This document shows positions 43,733 through 51,877 of a DNA stretch of 64,000 bases, piece by piece. Origin of the DNA: RCIO01 sp040880025 (lineage in GTDB: Bacteria > Pseudomonadota > Alphaproteobacteria > Rhizobiales > Rhizobiaceae); the NCBI GenBank assembly GCA_040880025.1, contig JBBDJD010000022.1, positions 186,001 through 250,000 on the forward strand, read 5' to 3'. Numbering within the stretch: the stretch's first letter is position 1; each line of letters opens with the position of its first letter. The notes under the pieces were generated by a model. The model did not search any database. It had not been told where the DNA came from and saw only the letters and a program-made list of their open reading frames with translations. The position numbers and the translations under genes were made by a program.

Positions 43733-46675
43733 GTTGCCGCTGGACCGCGTTTTCTGAACTGCTAGGCTCGGCGTGGAAGGCGTGTGCGTCCCCCGTGGGT
43801 TGCCGCTGGACCGCGTTTTCTGAACTGCTAGGCTAATCTTCGCGCAACACTTGCCCGACCGTCGGTTGCCGCTGGACCGCGTTTTCTGAACTGCTAGGCT
43901 TTGTGGATTTCGGTTCTAAGATGGCGGCTTGGTTGCCGCTGGACCGCGTTTTCTGAACTGCTAGGCTCCAACAGCAGATCGATCCGGCATTCATTCCGTT
44001 GCCGCTGGACCGCGTTTTCTGAACTGCTAGGCTCGTCCAAAAGCTCGAAAGCGGCGGTCTTCAGTTGCCGCTGGACCGCGTTTTCTGAACTGCTAGGCTT
44101 CTTGAAGCGATCCACCAGTACACGGACCAGTTGCCGCTGGACCGCGTTTTCTGAACTGCTAGGCTACATAGGGTTGAGTCTGCCATGCTCGGCCGGTTGC
44201 CGCTGGACCGCGTTTTCTGAACTGCTAGGCTCATTCTGGTCATCACAACGGCATCGGGCCGGTTGCCGCTGGACCGCGTTTTCTGAACTGCTAGGCTCCG
44301 CCGCTGGCGCGCTCGTGGCTACGCTTAGTTGCCGCTGGACCGCGTTTTCTGAACTGCTAGGCTTACAGTCAATTCGCACCGCCAGTTTCATATGTTGCCG
44401 CTGGACCGCGTTTTCTGAACTGCTAGGCTCCAATCCCTTTCGGAGACCTGCGACCGAGTGTTGCCGCTGGACCGCGTTTTCTGAACTGCTAGGCTAAAGC
44501 CGAAATTCAATTCAAGGGTTCGGTAGTTGCCGCTGGACCGCGTTTTCTGAACTGCTAGGCTTCAACCGCGCTGCGATCAACACCGAAGACGGTTGCCGCT
44601 GGACCGCGTTTTCTGAACTGCTAGGCTCGACGTTCAGCCCTTCAAGGGCGGGCTGCTGTTGCCGCTGGACCGCGTTTTCTGAACTGCTAGGCTCATCGAA
44701 CAGATGGCCATGACGATCTATGGGTTGCCGCTGGACCGCGTTTTCTGAACTGCTAGGCTGGCGCATGGAAGAGGCGCGCCGGGCTCGCGGTTGCCGCTGG
44801 ACCGCGTTTTCTGAACTGCTAGGCTCAATATTGCCGGTATTGACCATCTGTTTCAGTTGCCGCTGGACCGCGTTTTCTGAACTGCTAGGCTGAGGCGGGC
44901 AGACTGCCGCTCATGTTCCGGGTTGCCGCTGGACCGCGTTTTCTGAACTGCTAGGCTTCTGCAACGCTCCGCTCACTGGATGGCACTGTTGCCGCTGGAC
45001 CGCGTTTTCTGAACTGCTAGGCTGAAGGCAGCGGATGATGAGATTTCCATCGTGTTGCCGCTGGACCGCGTTTTCTGAACTGCTAGGCTGCCGGAAATGC
45101 CGGACGCGGGGTGATAGAGGTTGCCGCTGGACCGCGTTTTCTGAACTGCTAGGCTTCAGGTGCGATACGAAGTGAACCTCGCGTGGTTGCCGCTGGACCG
45201 CGTTTTCTGAACTGCTAGGCTGAATCGGTTTGCCGACACCTGAAACCAGTCGTTGCCGCTGGACCGCGTTTTCTGAACTGCTAGGCTCCTCACTGCGTCC
45301 AATATGCTGGCCATCGGGGTTGCCGCTGGACCGCGTTTTCTGAACTGCTAGGCTCATGACACGCAGCTTCTCGTAGGTGTCGGCGTTGCCGCTGGACCGC
45401 GTTTTCTGAACTGCTAGGCTGGCGGTCCATATCGGTAAGCACGCTAGCGGGTTGCCGCTGGACCGCGTTTTCTGAACTGCTAGGCTGATCACGCCGACAC
45501 CATCACCGCCCTAGAGGGTTGCCGCTGGACCGCGTTTTCTGAACTGCTAGGCTATGAAGTGGCGGCGAATCGGCGTCCGCTTCGTTGCCGCTGGACCGCG
45601 TTTTCTGAACTGCTAGGCTCTAAGCCTAACTCAACGAGCCGGCGCGCAGGTTGCCGCTGGACCGCGTTTTCTGAACTGCTAGGCTCCGTCGTGATGTGCA
45701 TCGCGGCGGCTTCATGTTGCCGCTGGACCGCGTTTTCTGAACTGCTAGGCTTCGGCCTCCGAAGTGCCGCCGTCCGACTGAGTTGCCGCTGGACCGCGTT
45801 TTCTGAACTGCTAGGCTAACACCCAGGGCCTTCACGGCGCGCGCCAAGTTGCCGCTGGACCGCGTTTTCTGAACTGCTAGGCTAAGGCGTTGCGATTGCA
45901 CAGAAAACGGGCAGTTGCCGCTGGACCGCGTTTTCTGAACTGCTAGGCTTGCCGTCGTACTCGCTTACCTCGCGATAGAGTTGCCGCTGGACCGCGTTTT
46001 CTGAACTGCTAGGCTAGGTCGAGGTTTCAACCGTTCGGGAAATCTGTTGCCGCTGGACCGCGTTTTCTGAACTGCTAGGCTCGGTAGTGTCATCGAAATA
46101 CCCGTTTTCCTGTTGCCGCTGGACCGCGTTTTCTGAACTGCTAGGCTTGAATACAGCGCCACACGTCGCGCCAACCTGTTGCCGCTGGACCGCGTTTTCT
46201 GAACTGCTAGGCTGAAGGTTCGAATGATCGACGCCGTAATTGAGTTGCCGCTGGACCGCGTTTTCTGAACTGCTAGGCTTGTGCTGGACATTTACGCCGC
46301 CGGTCCCCAGTTGCCGCTGGACCGCGTTTTCTGAACTGCTAGGCTCAACGAGTGGAAGGCCGCTTGCGCTCAACTGTTGCCGCTGGACCGCGTTTTCTGA
46401 ACTGCTAGGCTATCCCGCGCGAGGTAGGCTTCCTTCGGCTCGTTGCCGCTGGACCGCGTTTTCTGAACTGCTAGGCTCGGGCACGGTATCGGTAAGTCGG
46501 CCGAAATGTTGCCGCTGGACCGCGTTTTCTGAACTGCTAGGCTGCCCTTCTTGTCCTTGTCGTCCTTGGCGGCGTTGCCGCTGGACCGCGTTTTCTGAAC
46601 TGCTAGGCTGGACCTTGGGAATGGAATGTGGCGTCTGACGTTGCCGCTGGACCGCGTTTTCTGAACTGCTAGGCT
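43733..46675 (+). CRISPR. Type II-C CRISPR array, 45 repeats and 44 spacers
   Basis: 36-bp repeats begin GTTGCCGCTGGACCG and end CTGAACTGCTAGGCT. I located 45 copies and found no differences among them. Spacers are 30 bases except three of 31 (43901-43931, 45288-45318, 45487-45517); the sum matches the total length exactly. Plus-strand transcription is assigned because the tracrRNA anti-repeat at 51699 pairs with this strand and because the repeat starts GTTG, as in Neisseria-type II-C repeats. Transcription would converge on the cas genes. No long AT-rich leader is seen. In-frame translations of the repeat (CRWTAFSELLG) are not genes. Confidence 0.98.
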
Positions 46676-46681
46676 CGATGT

Positions 46682-46718
46682 CCGCCGATCCTCTTGAAAT
46701 AACAAGAGGAATCGGCGG
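46682..46718. terminator. Stem-loop at the end of the array
   Basis: Arms 46682-46696 and 46703-46718 pair over 15 bp with one bulged A, around the loop AAATAA. It lies 6 bases after the last repeat and 30 bases past the cas2 stop, between convergent transcripts. No T-run, so it may stabilise RNA ends or form a weak bidirectional terminator. Confidence 0.5.
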
Positions 46719-46747
46719 CGTCAGCCGCTGCAAAACCCGGCCGCATG

Positions 46748-47113
46748 CTAAAAGAGCGCCAATTGTTCGGGATTTTTCTGGCGCGACCTGCGGCGCTGGT
46801 CGGAGAATCGGACAATATTCTCATATTGGCGATCGGTGAATTGGAACACATAAACATTGCCCGCTTCGGGTAAGTGCCCCTCGATTTTACGGATGTAGGA
46901 ATCGAATTGCTCCTTGCCGTTGCAGAACCGAAGATAGTTCGAGAGTTGGCTCATTTCAAAGCCGATATCGAGCAGGAAATGACGAAACTTGGTCGCGGCC
47001 TTTCGCTGCTTCTTCGTATCGACCGGAAGATCAAAGGTGACGAGCATCCACATGAGCTGATATCCGCTCAGATGCGTTGGGCCGACATTGGCCTTAGCCG
47101 ACCGGCGCGTCAT
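46748..47113 (-). CDS. cas2: CRISPR-associated endonuclease Cas2 (type II-C)
   Basis: 121 residues from MTRRSAKANVGPTHLSGYQL; the core begins MWMLVTFDLPVDTKKQRKAA with the metal-binding Asp of the ferredoxin-like fold. FEMSQLSNYLRFCNGKEQ and VYVFQFTDRQYENIVRF are typical for II-C Cas2. Its ATG lies within the last 20 bases of cas1, indicating coupled translation. It forms the integrase complex with Cas1 dimers. Confidence 0.93.
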   Translation of the reverse strand: MTRRSAKANVGPTHLSGYQLMWMLVTFDLPVDTKKQRKAATKFRHFLLDIGFEMSQLSNYLRFCNGKEQFDSYIRKIEGHLPEAGNVYVFQFTDRQYENIVRFSDQRRRSRQKNPEQLALF

Positions 47114-48029
47114 CGGCGCCCTCCGAAGTCGCGGCCGCGAGGGAAAGCGCCAAGGCGTCCGGCAGTTCCAACGCTGGCTTCTTGGTTTCGAAGCTAGTGG
47201 CCAGAGAATGCACGAGGCGCTGGGCATGCACGGCGAGCGGCGAGTTTCCTGTTGCCGAAGAGAGATCGAGCGTGCCGATGGAGGCCAGCCTCCGTTTTGT
47301 TTCTGGGGTCACCTCCGCTTTGCCTTCGTGCACCAGCGCGCGTACCATGTGATCCACCAGCGGGCGATACGGTTCCATCAGATCGTCCGCGAGCGCGAAG
47401 GCATTGGCTCGATTGGCATGGAATATTCCGATCGTGGGGTGCAGACCTGCCGCGCAGATCGCTCGCGAAACGATCGCGCGCAGAACCGTATAGCCGTAGT
47501 TCAAAAGTGCGTTCGCTCCGTCCTCGGCCGGGTTTCGTGAAAAATCCGGCCCGAGTAGGGCTTTCCAGTAGCGTCGCGCTGCCTGCGCCTCAACATTTTC
47601 TGGATCGCCCGATCGTACCTTTCGCGCCAGCATTTCAAATGCCCCGGACTCCACCCCGTTGGCTGCAAGGATGTGACCCTGCATACGAATTTTGGCCCCT
47701 ACTATTTGACGCCAGAGCTGCTTGCAGAGCGGCCGTGGGGCGGCGATCTGCGACCGCATTCGGGCGGCCTGCATATGGTGGCCTTCCAGCGGCCACACGC
47801 AAGAGATCGGCCGGTGGTTCGCGCCGCATAGCACCACCGGGATACCGCGTTCGCTCAGCCGAACGAAAACTGTGTTGGACCATTTCAGTCCATGCGCATG
47901 GGTGATCAATGCGCCAATATCATCCAGCGCGATACGGCCGCGTTCACTCCGGTCCTCCTCCACAACAAGAAACCCTCGGTGGATGGAAAGAAACAGATTG
48001 TCAGTTTCTATATCGACGACCCTATCCAT
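47094..48029 (-). CDS. cas1: CRISPR-associated endonuclease/integrase Cas1 (type II-C)
   Basis: 311 residues starting MDRVVDIETDNLFLSIHRG. The catalytic alpha-helical domain shows NALLNYGYTVLRAIVSRAICAAGLHPTIGIFHANRANAFALADDLMEPYRPLVD, with the metal-ligand Glu, His and Asp/Glu residues in the usual order. It integrates new spacers with Cas2. 38 bases separate it from the cas9 stop, with AAGGA as ribosome binding site inside a small dyad. Confidence 0.95.
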   Translation of the reverse strand: MDRVVDIETDNLFLSIHRGFLVVEEDRSERGRIALDDIGALITHAHGLKWSNTVFVRLSERGIPVVLCGANHRPISCVWPLEGHHMQAARMRSQIAAPRPLCKQLWRQIVGAKIRMQGHILAANGVESGAFEMLARKVRSGDPENVEAQAARRYWKALLGPDFSRNPAEDGANALLNYGYTVLRAIVSRAICAAGLHPTIGIFHANRANAFALADDLMEPYRPLVDHMVRALVHEGKAEVTPETKRRLASIGTLDLSSATGNSPLAVHAQRLVHSLATSFETKKPALELPDALALSLAAATSEGADDAPVG

Positions 48030-48067
48030 CCTTCAAGGATAGGGCTGCCGTCGATATGGCCCAAGAA

Positions 48068-51000
48068 CTATCGAGAGTTTACCTTAACGGTACTGTTGCG
48101 TGCATTGCGACTTTCGCGGTCCTGCGGTCCCGGATCAAAAACGCGCCCGATCTCATCGACGCGCACCTGACGTAGTTTGAGCTTCTTCAATCCTCCCGCC
48201 GTCGGCGCATAATACTTGAACGGGTCGATGTCGTTCGACATTGCGTCGCGGCGCTTCAGGTCACCGGCCTCTTTGTGGGGAACAAGCGTAAGCTGACCAT
48301 TGACCCCGAACTTAACGACGGTGCCGATCGTCGGCCCAAGAACGGGATGCTCATATGCCACCATGTCGTTCTGGTGCAGGCTTAGTACTTTCCGGGGGTT
48401 ATGGTGTTGGCGCAGCACATTCGAGGTCCAAGTTGGCTGATGCGCATTGAACATCGTGACCACTTCCGCGATCCAGCGCCCGTCGGCCAGTTCCCAAACA
48501 TCGTACCGATAGTTGGCGTCCCCTTTGTAGCCCTTATAAGCACGGCCTTCGCGATCGCGGATCGGGATAACGCGCAGCGGTTCGGTCATGCGGACGCGAC
48601 GGATGCCCTTGAACTGCCGATGCTGGCCCGGATTATGCCGGAAGTGCAGAAGCGCCTGCGTCAGTTCCTCCCCCGAAAGGCTACCCATTACTGAATAAAG
48701 CGCGGCCTGGAGGTCTGTGTCGCGGATCGCGGGAATGTCCTTCGGTGTCAGGGAGGTGAGAGGCTTACGGCGCACGACGATGGTGTTGCCCTTTTCGTCC
48801 ACCTCGCCGGTGAGTCCGTAGGCCGTGTCATTGTGAAGTTGCCCCGCCGTCTGTCCGTACATGCCGGGCTTGGGCAGGGTGCCATGATCCGGTTTATGGC
48901 TGACGACGATCCGGTCAAGAGCAGCTTTCAAATCATCGCGAAAACCGGGCCAGGGTGGATCGATCTCGCGCAGCGCGTTTTCATCACCGACCGCTTCGCC
49001 CCTCCCGGCCGCAGTAGCAATCTTTTGGAGAAGACTGCGCGTTGTTACGCCCACCACAGCAGCGTCAATGGCGTGGTGGCGATGATCCTTGCGGTTCTTC
49101 TCCTTGGTAACGTCGTCATAGTTATGATCAGGCAGTAGGTTATTCAGACCCCAGCGTCGACGCAGCATTGCGGTAAGCCGGCCGGGGATGACACGCACAT
49201 GGTTCCTGCGGCTAAAGACACCCCATTCGTCCGGCTCCTCGTCCTCGTACAGGCTGCCAATGTACTCATGCGCAAGGCGTGACAGATACTGCGTGTCCGT
49301 CATCTGGCGTGCAAGGAAATCACGCTCTTTCTCGAAGCGCTCCATAGCGTCGCGGGCAAAGCGCCATTGCTTGTTTCTCGGTAGCCTCGTTGCGCGTTCC
49401 AGGATTTCGTCATAGCGACCTTGCCATTGCGGCACGTCGGCCGGCGCGCGGTTGCCTTTTTCGCGGTTTGCCTCGGTCATACACAGGATGCGGTTCGCCT
49501 GACTGTCGTCTAGTGTTTGCGACCAGGGAAGAATGTGGTCCACATCGACCTCACCGGAAAACAACATGCGGAGAGAGATTGGCATGCCGCTGTAGATGCA
49601 GCGACGATCCTCGGGCTGATCGGGATTGAGCTCTTCCCAGAGCTTGAGCAGCACGCGGTTGTAGCCGTTGTCCGACTGGCCCAGTTCAAGTAACTTCTGC
49701 GATCGCCTTTCGGCGTCGCGGGTGTTGCGCGCGATCTCGGCGTTTTTTCTCCGTTTTTCTTCCTCGTTGAGTTTCAGTTCGCGAGCCAGTTCGATTGCGA
49801 TTTGCTCCGGCCTGCCATAGTGCGCGATCAGTCGGTTCATCACCCGCTGGAGCTGGTTCAGCCCGATATGCACAGTTGGATTGGTGATGCGTCCCTTGCG
49901 AATGTCGTATGGGTCGTCGGGATCCTCGCTGCCCGGCGGAATGCGCCGCGCCAGCACTTCCTGATATTTGGGCAACTCGTCGTGAGCATCGCCACGGCCA
50001 AGCAGAGCGTGGTCGTAGCCCGCGCGCTTGGCTGCTTCCGCCTCGACGATCACATCCGCCTTCAGTTCTTCCAGCATGGTGCCGATCGCTGTCGGCCCCA
50101 GCCGCCCATATCCCGCTGGCAAGCGCACGCCCATCACGGCTTCCGCTTGCTCCTCGGTCAGCCCACAGTTCGATTCGAGCCACGCCCGCAGCGCTAGGGG
50201 GTCTTCTGTTTCGCGCAGTCTTTCCACGATCGCCCAACGCCGATCGAGAGGCAATTCGCCCCAGCGATTGCCGAATCGCTTCTTGTCGGCCAGTTCGGCG
50301 TATACTTCGTCCCCCTTCATCTTGGCGCGGCTCTCGCTCTCCTTGTTGAGCCGCGAGCCCGAAGTCAGCTTCAGCAATCTACGGATTTGAGCAAAGGTCA
50401 TATCGCGCTTGCTACGGAGTTGCTGCACTGCCAGATCGCGCTCTTCCAGAGTTAGCTTTCGTGAGGATTGGTGTTCGTCAATCACGGCCAACTCGTTCAC
50501 CTCCTTGTAGAGGCGAAAGAGCTGAAAAAGCGGATGTGCCTTGGTGAGCCGGAATTCCTGCGGATTGAAGCTGCATTTTCCCACACGCGCAGGCTTCAGT
50601 GGCCGCTGATAGAACATGACGCGGTACAGGTGTTCGCGGCGTTCTTCGGGCAGCAGGTCGGGGTGGAATGTCTGCTGCGCGTCCCAGATACGATGAAACT
50701 CGTCCTCCAGCAGACTGCGGGCAGGATAAAAGTCATAGGCTGACTTCTCCGGTTCGCCTCCCTCTATGGTAGCAGCCTCTGCCAAGTTTGCGTCCACGCG
50801 CACACGCACCCATTCGCCTTGCGCGCGGCGAAGCGCCAGGTATTCGCCCAGTGTACGAGCGCCTTCCGCGTCCATCGCCCTTTGCAATCTGGAAATGCCG
50901 ACGGCGATCTTGCCGGCGTCATTGTCGCGTCTGTCGGTCTTGCGATTGGATTTGAAGCCGCGCCGCTGGTTGAGGTGGAAGAGTACGCGGCCGATGTGGA

Positions 51001-51379
51001 AAGGCGACAGCTCCTCATCGAGCGCGCGGGCGCGCAGTGCATAGACATTATTCACCGCCTGGCCAATACCTCGATCATTTGTCTCCCCGATGAGCCTCTT
51101 TCTGGCCGCAGTGTCTTCCGGCATCAGCCCGTATTCAGTGAGGGTTCGTAGCAGCGCTTTGCGCCGGCGAAGGTAGCGGTCGCGGCGGCGAGCCATTGCG
51201 CGCGCGTTGCGCCTCCCTTCCGCCAGCGAGGTGCCTGATTTCGGCTCGCGGCCATCGGAGAAAATGCGCACGCCGGCATCAACAATCCCGTACGGATCGC
51301 TGTCGGCATCAAGTTCAAAAACAGCCCAGCCTATCGAATTGGTGCCGATATCGAAGGAAAAGAGCTTCTTGCTGGACAT
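48068..51379 (-). CDS. cas9: Compact type II-C Cas9 nuclease
   Basis: 1103 residues from MSSKKLFSFDIGTNSIGWA. An in-frame extension to 51532 is rejected because it translates a CRISPR-repeat-like sequence. RuvC-I carries Asp10 (FSFDIGTNSIGW). The arginine-rich bridge helix is RRNARAMARRRDRYLRRRKALL. RuvC-II has Glu530 (IAIELARELK), HNH has His615 (DVDHILPWSQ), and RuvC-III has Asp772 (HHAIDAAVVG). All catalytic residues are present, so the enzyme should cut both strands. Size and gene order without cas4 or csn2 indicate II-C. PAM cannot be read from sequence alone. Confidence 0.97.
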   Translation of the reverse strand: MSSKKLFSFDIGTNSIGWAVFELDADSDPYGIVDAGVRIFSDGREPKSGTSLAEGRRNARAMARRRDRYLRRRKALLRTLTEYGLMPEDTAARKRLIGETNDRGIGQAVNNVYALRARALDEELSPFHIGRVLFHLNQRRGFKSNRKTDRRDNDAGKIAVGISRLQRAMDAEGARTLGEYLALRRAQGEWVRVRVDANLAEAATIEGGEPEKSAYDFYPARSLLEDEFHRIWDAQQTFHPDLLPEERREHLYRVMFYQRPLKPARVGKCSFNPQEFRLTKAHPLFQLFRLYKEVNELAVIDEHQSSRKLTLEERDLAVQQLRSKRDMTFAQIRRLLKLTSGSRLNKESESRAKMKGDEVYAELADKKRFGNRWGELPLDRRWAIVERLRETEDPLALRAWLESNCGLTEEQAEAVMGVRLPAGYGRLGPTAIGTMLEELKADVIVEAEAAKRAGYDHALLGRGDAHDELPKYQEVLARRIPPGSEDPDDPYDIRKGRITNPTVHIGLNQLQRVMNRLIAHYGRPEQIAIELARELKLNEEEKRRKNAEIARNTRDAERRSQKLLELGQSDNGYNRVLLKLWEELNPDQPEDRRCIYSGMPISLRMLFSGEVDVDHILPWSQTLDDSQANRILCMTEANREKGNRAPADVPQWQGRYDEILERATRLPRNKQWRFARDAMERFEKERDFLARQMTDTQYLSRLAHEYIGSLYEDEEPDEWGVFSRRNHVRVIPGRLTAMLRRRWGLNNLLPDHNYDDVTKEKNRKDHRHHAIDAAVVGVTTRSLLQKIATAAGRGEAVGDENALREIDPPWPGFRDDLKAALDRIVVSHKPDHGTLPKPGMYGQTAGQLHNDTAYGLTGEVDEKGNTIVVRRKPLTSLTPKDIPAIRDTDLQAALYSVMGSLSGEELTQALLHFRHNPGQHRQFKGIRRVRMTEPLRVIPIRDREGRAYKGYKGDANYRYDVWELADGRWIAEVVTMFNAHQPTWTSNVLRQHHNPRKVLSLHQNDMVAYEHPVLGPTIGTVVKFGVNGQLTLVPHKEAGDLKRRDAMSNDIDPFKYYAPTAGGLKKLKLRQVRVDEIGRVFDPGPQDRESRNARNSTVKVNSR

Positions 51380-51453
51380 TTTTTCCACCCAAAAAACAGC
51401 ATCTTGCAAGAAACCGACGCCCGCGCCAAGGATTCCTTGAGCGCGGGCGCTAC

Positions 51454-51489
51454 CGCCAAGCAGTTCAGAACAAACGGTCCAGCGGCAAC
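51454..51489 (-). repeat. Degenerate solitary CRISPR repeat in the cas9 leader
   Basis: On the minus strand it matches 31 of 36 array-repeat positions (differences at 16, 17, 19, 32 and 36). Its 3' end lies 75 bases before the cas9 ATG. The changes at 32 and 36 improve pairing with the tracrRNA, where array repeats mismatch. The 16-19 changes fall in the upper stem. Upstream on the same strand lies a would-be 30-base spacer. On the plus strand it could instead be read as a second anti-repeat, but no nexus or terminator follows. Confidence 0.8.
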
Positions 51490-51559
51490 TACATGACATC
51501 GTTCGGCAGCTAATAGCCACACAACAGATCACGTAGACGGTTTCCCACTCGCGCCAGAG

Positions 51560-51582
51560 GTCGACTCAACCAGTGAGTCGAC
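51560..51582. promoter_or_regulatory. Inverted repeat in the cas9/tracrRNA region
   Basis: Perfect 9-bp arms GTCGACTCA and TGAGTCGAC with a 5-base loop (ACCAG). No T-run on either side. Candidate operator for a regulator of cas9, or a structured element in the leader. Confidence 0.4.
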
Positions 51583-51622
51583 GGGAGCATAGGAGCAGAT
51601 TCGGAAGACGAGCTCAACTCCT

Positions 51623-51635
51623 TACATGACATCGT
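51623..51635 (-). promoter_or_regulatory. Seed-matching candidate target of the solitary guide
   Basis: TACATGACATCGT on the plus strand repeats the 13 bases that directly abut the degenerate repeat (51490-51502). Read as a protospacer on the minus strand, it is followed 3' by AGGAGTTG, which would be the PAM-side flank. Confidence 0.6.
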
Positions 51636-51660
51636 CTTTGAGTTTACGTGGCCGTCGCGG

Positions 51661-51689
51661 TTGCAGTGGCCCCCAAGATCAGCTATCTA
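51661..51689 (+). promoter_or_regulatory. Sigma70-like promoter of the tracrRNA
   Basis: TTGCAG (51661-51666) and TATCTA (51684-51689) with a 17-base spacer. The start point should lie near 51696, just ahead of the anti-repeat. Confidence 0.75.
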
Positions 51690-51695
51690 TTCTCC

Positions 51696-51782
51696 ACTGC
51701 CAAGCAGTTCAGAAAACGCGGTCTGGCTGTTAACAAGCTACGACAGCACCAAATAAGGCGCGTCCTTTGGGGCGCGCTTTTT
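51696..51782 (+). ncRNA. tracrRNA (about 87 nt)
   Basis: The anti-repeat (51699-51734) contains an uninterrupted 20-base match (51704-51723) to the complement of array-repeat positions 11-30, plus a mostly wobble-paired end (CTGGCTGTTAAC) complementary to repeat positions 1-12. A nexus-like small hairpin GCT-ACGAC-AGC follows. The terminator is GCGCGTCC-TTTG-GGGCGCGC (51758-51777) plus five T residues. It base-pairs with pre-crRNA for RNase III processing and is required for Cas9 loading. Transcribed away from cas9. Exact ends need RNA data. Confidence 0.9.
51758..51782 (+). terminator. Intrinsic terminator of the tracrRNA
   Basis: 8-bp stem with one G-T wobble (51758-51765 with 51770-51777), loop TTTG, then TTTTT. 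It also forms the last hairpin of the mature tracrRNA. Confidence 0.85.
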
Positions 51783-51877
51783 AACTTTTTGACACTTGTC
51801 CGGGTCGAACCCGCCGGATGCTGCAAGCCATAGCAGCCATGGGCGGGCATGGATGAGCGGCTCAAGGTTTTTGCAAG

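Larger units (their letters stand above)
51380..51877. other. cas9/tracrRNA control region (498 bp)
   Basis: Holds, from left to right, the cas9 leader with a degenerate repeat (51454-51489), a pseudo-spacer (from 51490), a 9-bp inverted repeat (51560-51582), a repeated 13-mer (51623-51635), the tracrRNA promoter (51661-51689) and the tracrRNA itself. No protein gene seen. Confidence 0.75.

Noticed and set aside
43901..46638. Open frames within the array encoding repeated CRWTAFSELLG or PSSSENAVQRQ/SLAVQKTRSSGN units
   Set aside because: These are translations of the CRISPR repeat and spacers in several frames (repeat plus spacer is 66 bases, a multiple of three), not proteins.
43733..46675. 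Self-targeting spacers against this window
   Set aside because: I noticed no spacer identical to window sequence while reading, but this was not an exhaustive comparison, so nothing is claimed. A direct search of the 44 spacers would settle it.
51454..51520. Plus-strand reading of the first repeat-like element as a second tracrRNA
   Set aside because: No nexus hairpin or terminator follows on that strand, unlike the unit at 51696-51782.
51380..51532. 51-codon N-terminal extension of cas9
   Set aside because: It translates the degenerate repeat (CRWTVCSELLG) and leader. Cas9 family proteins begin just before the RuvC-I motif at MSSKK.
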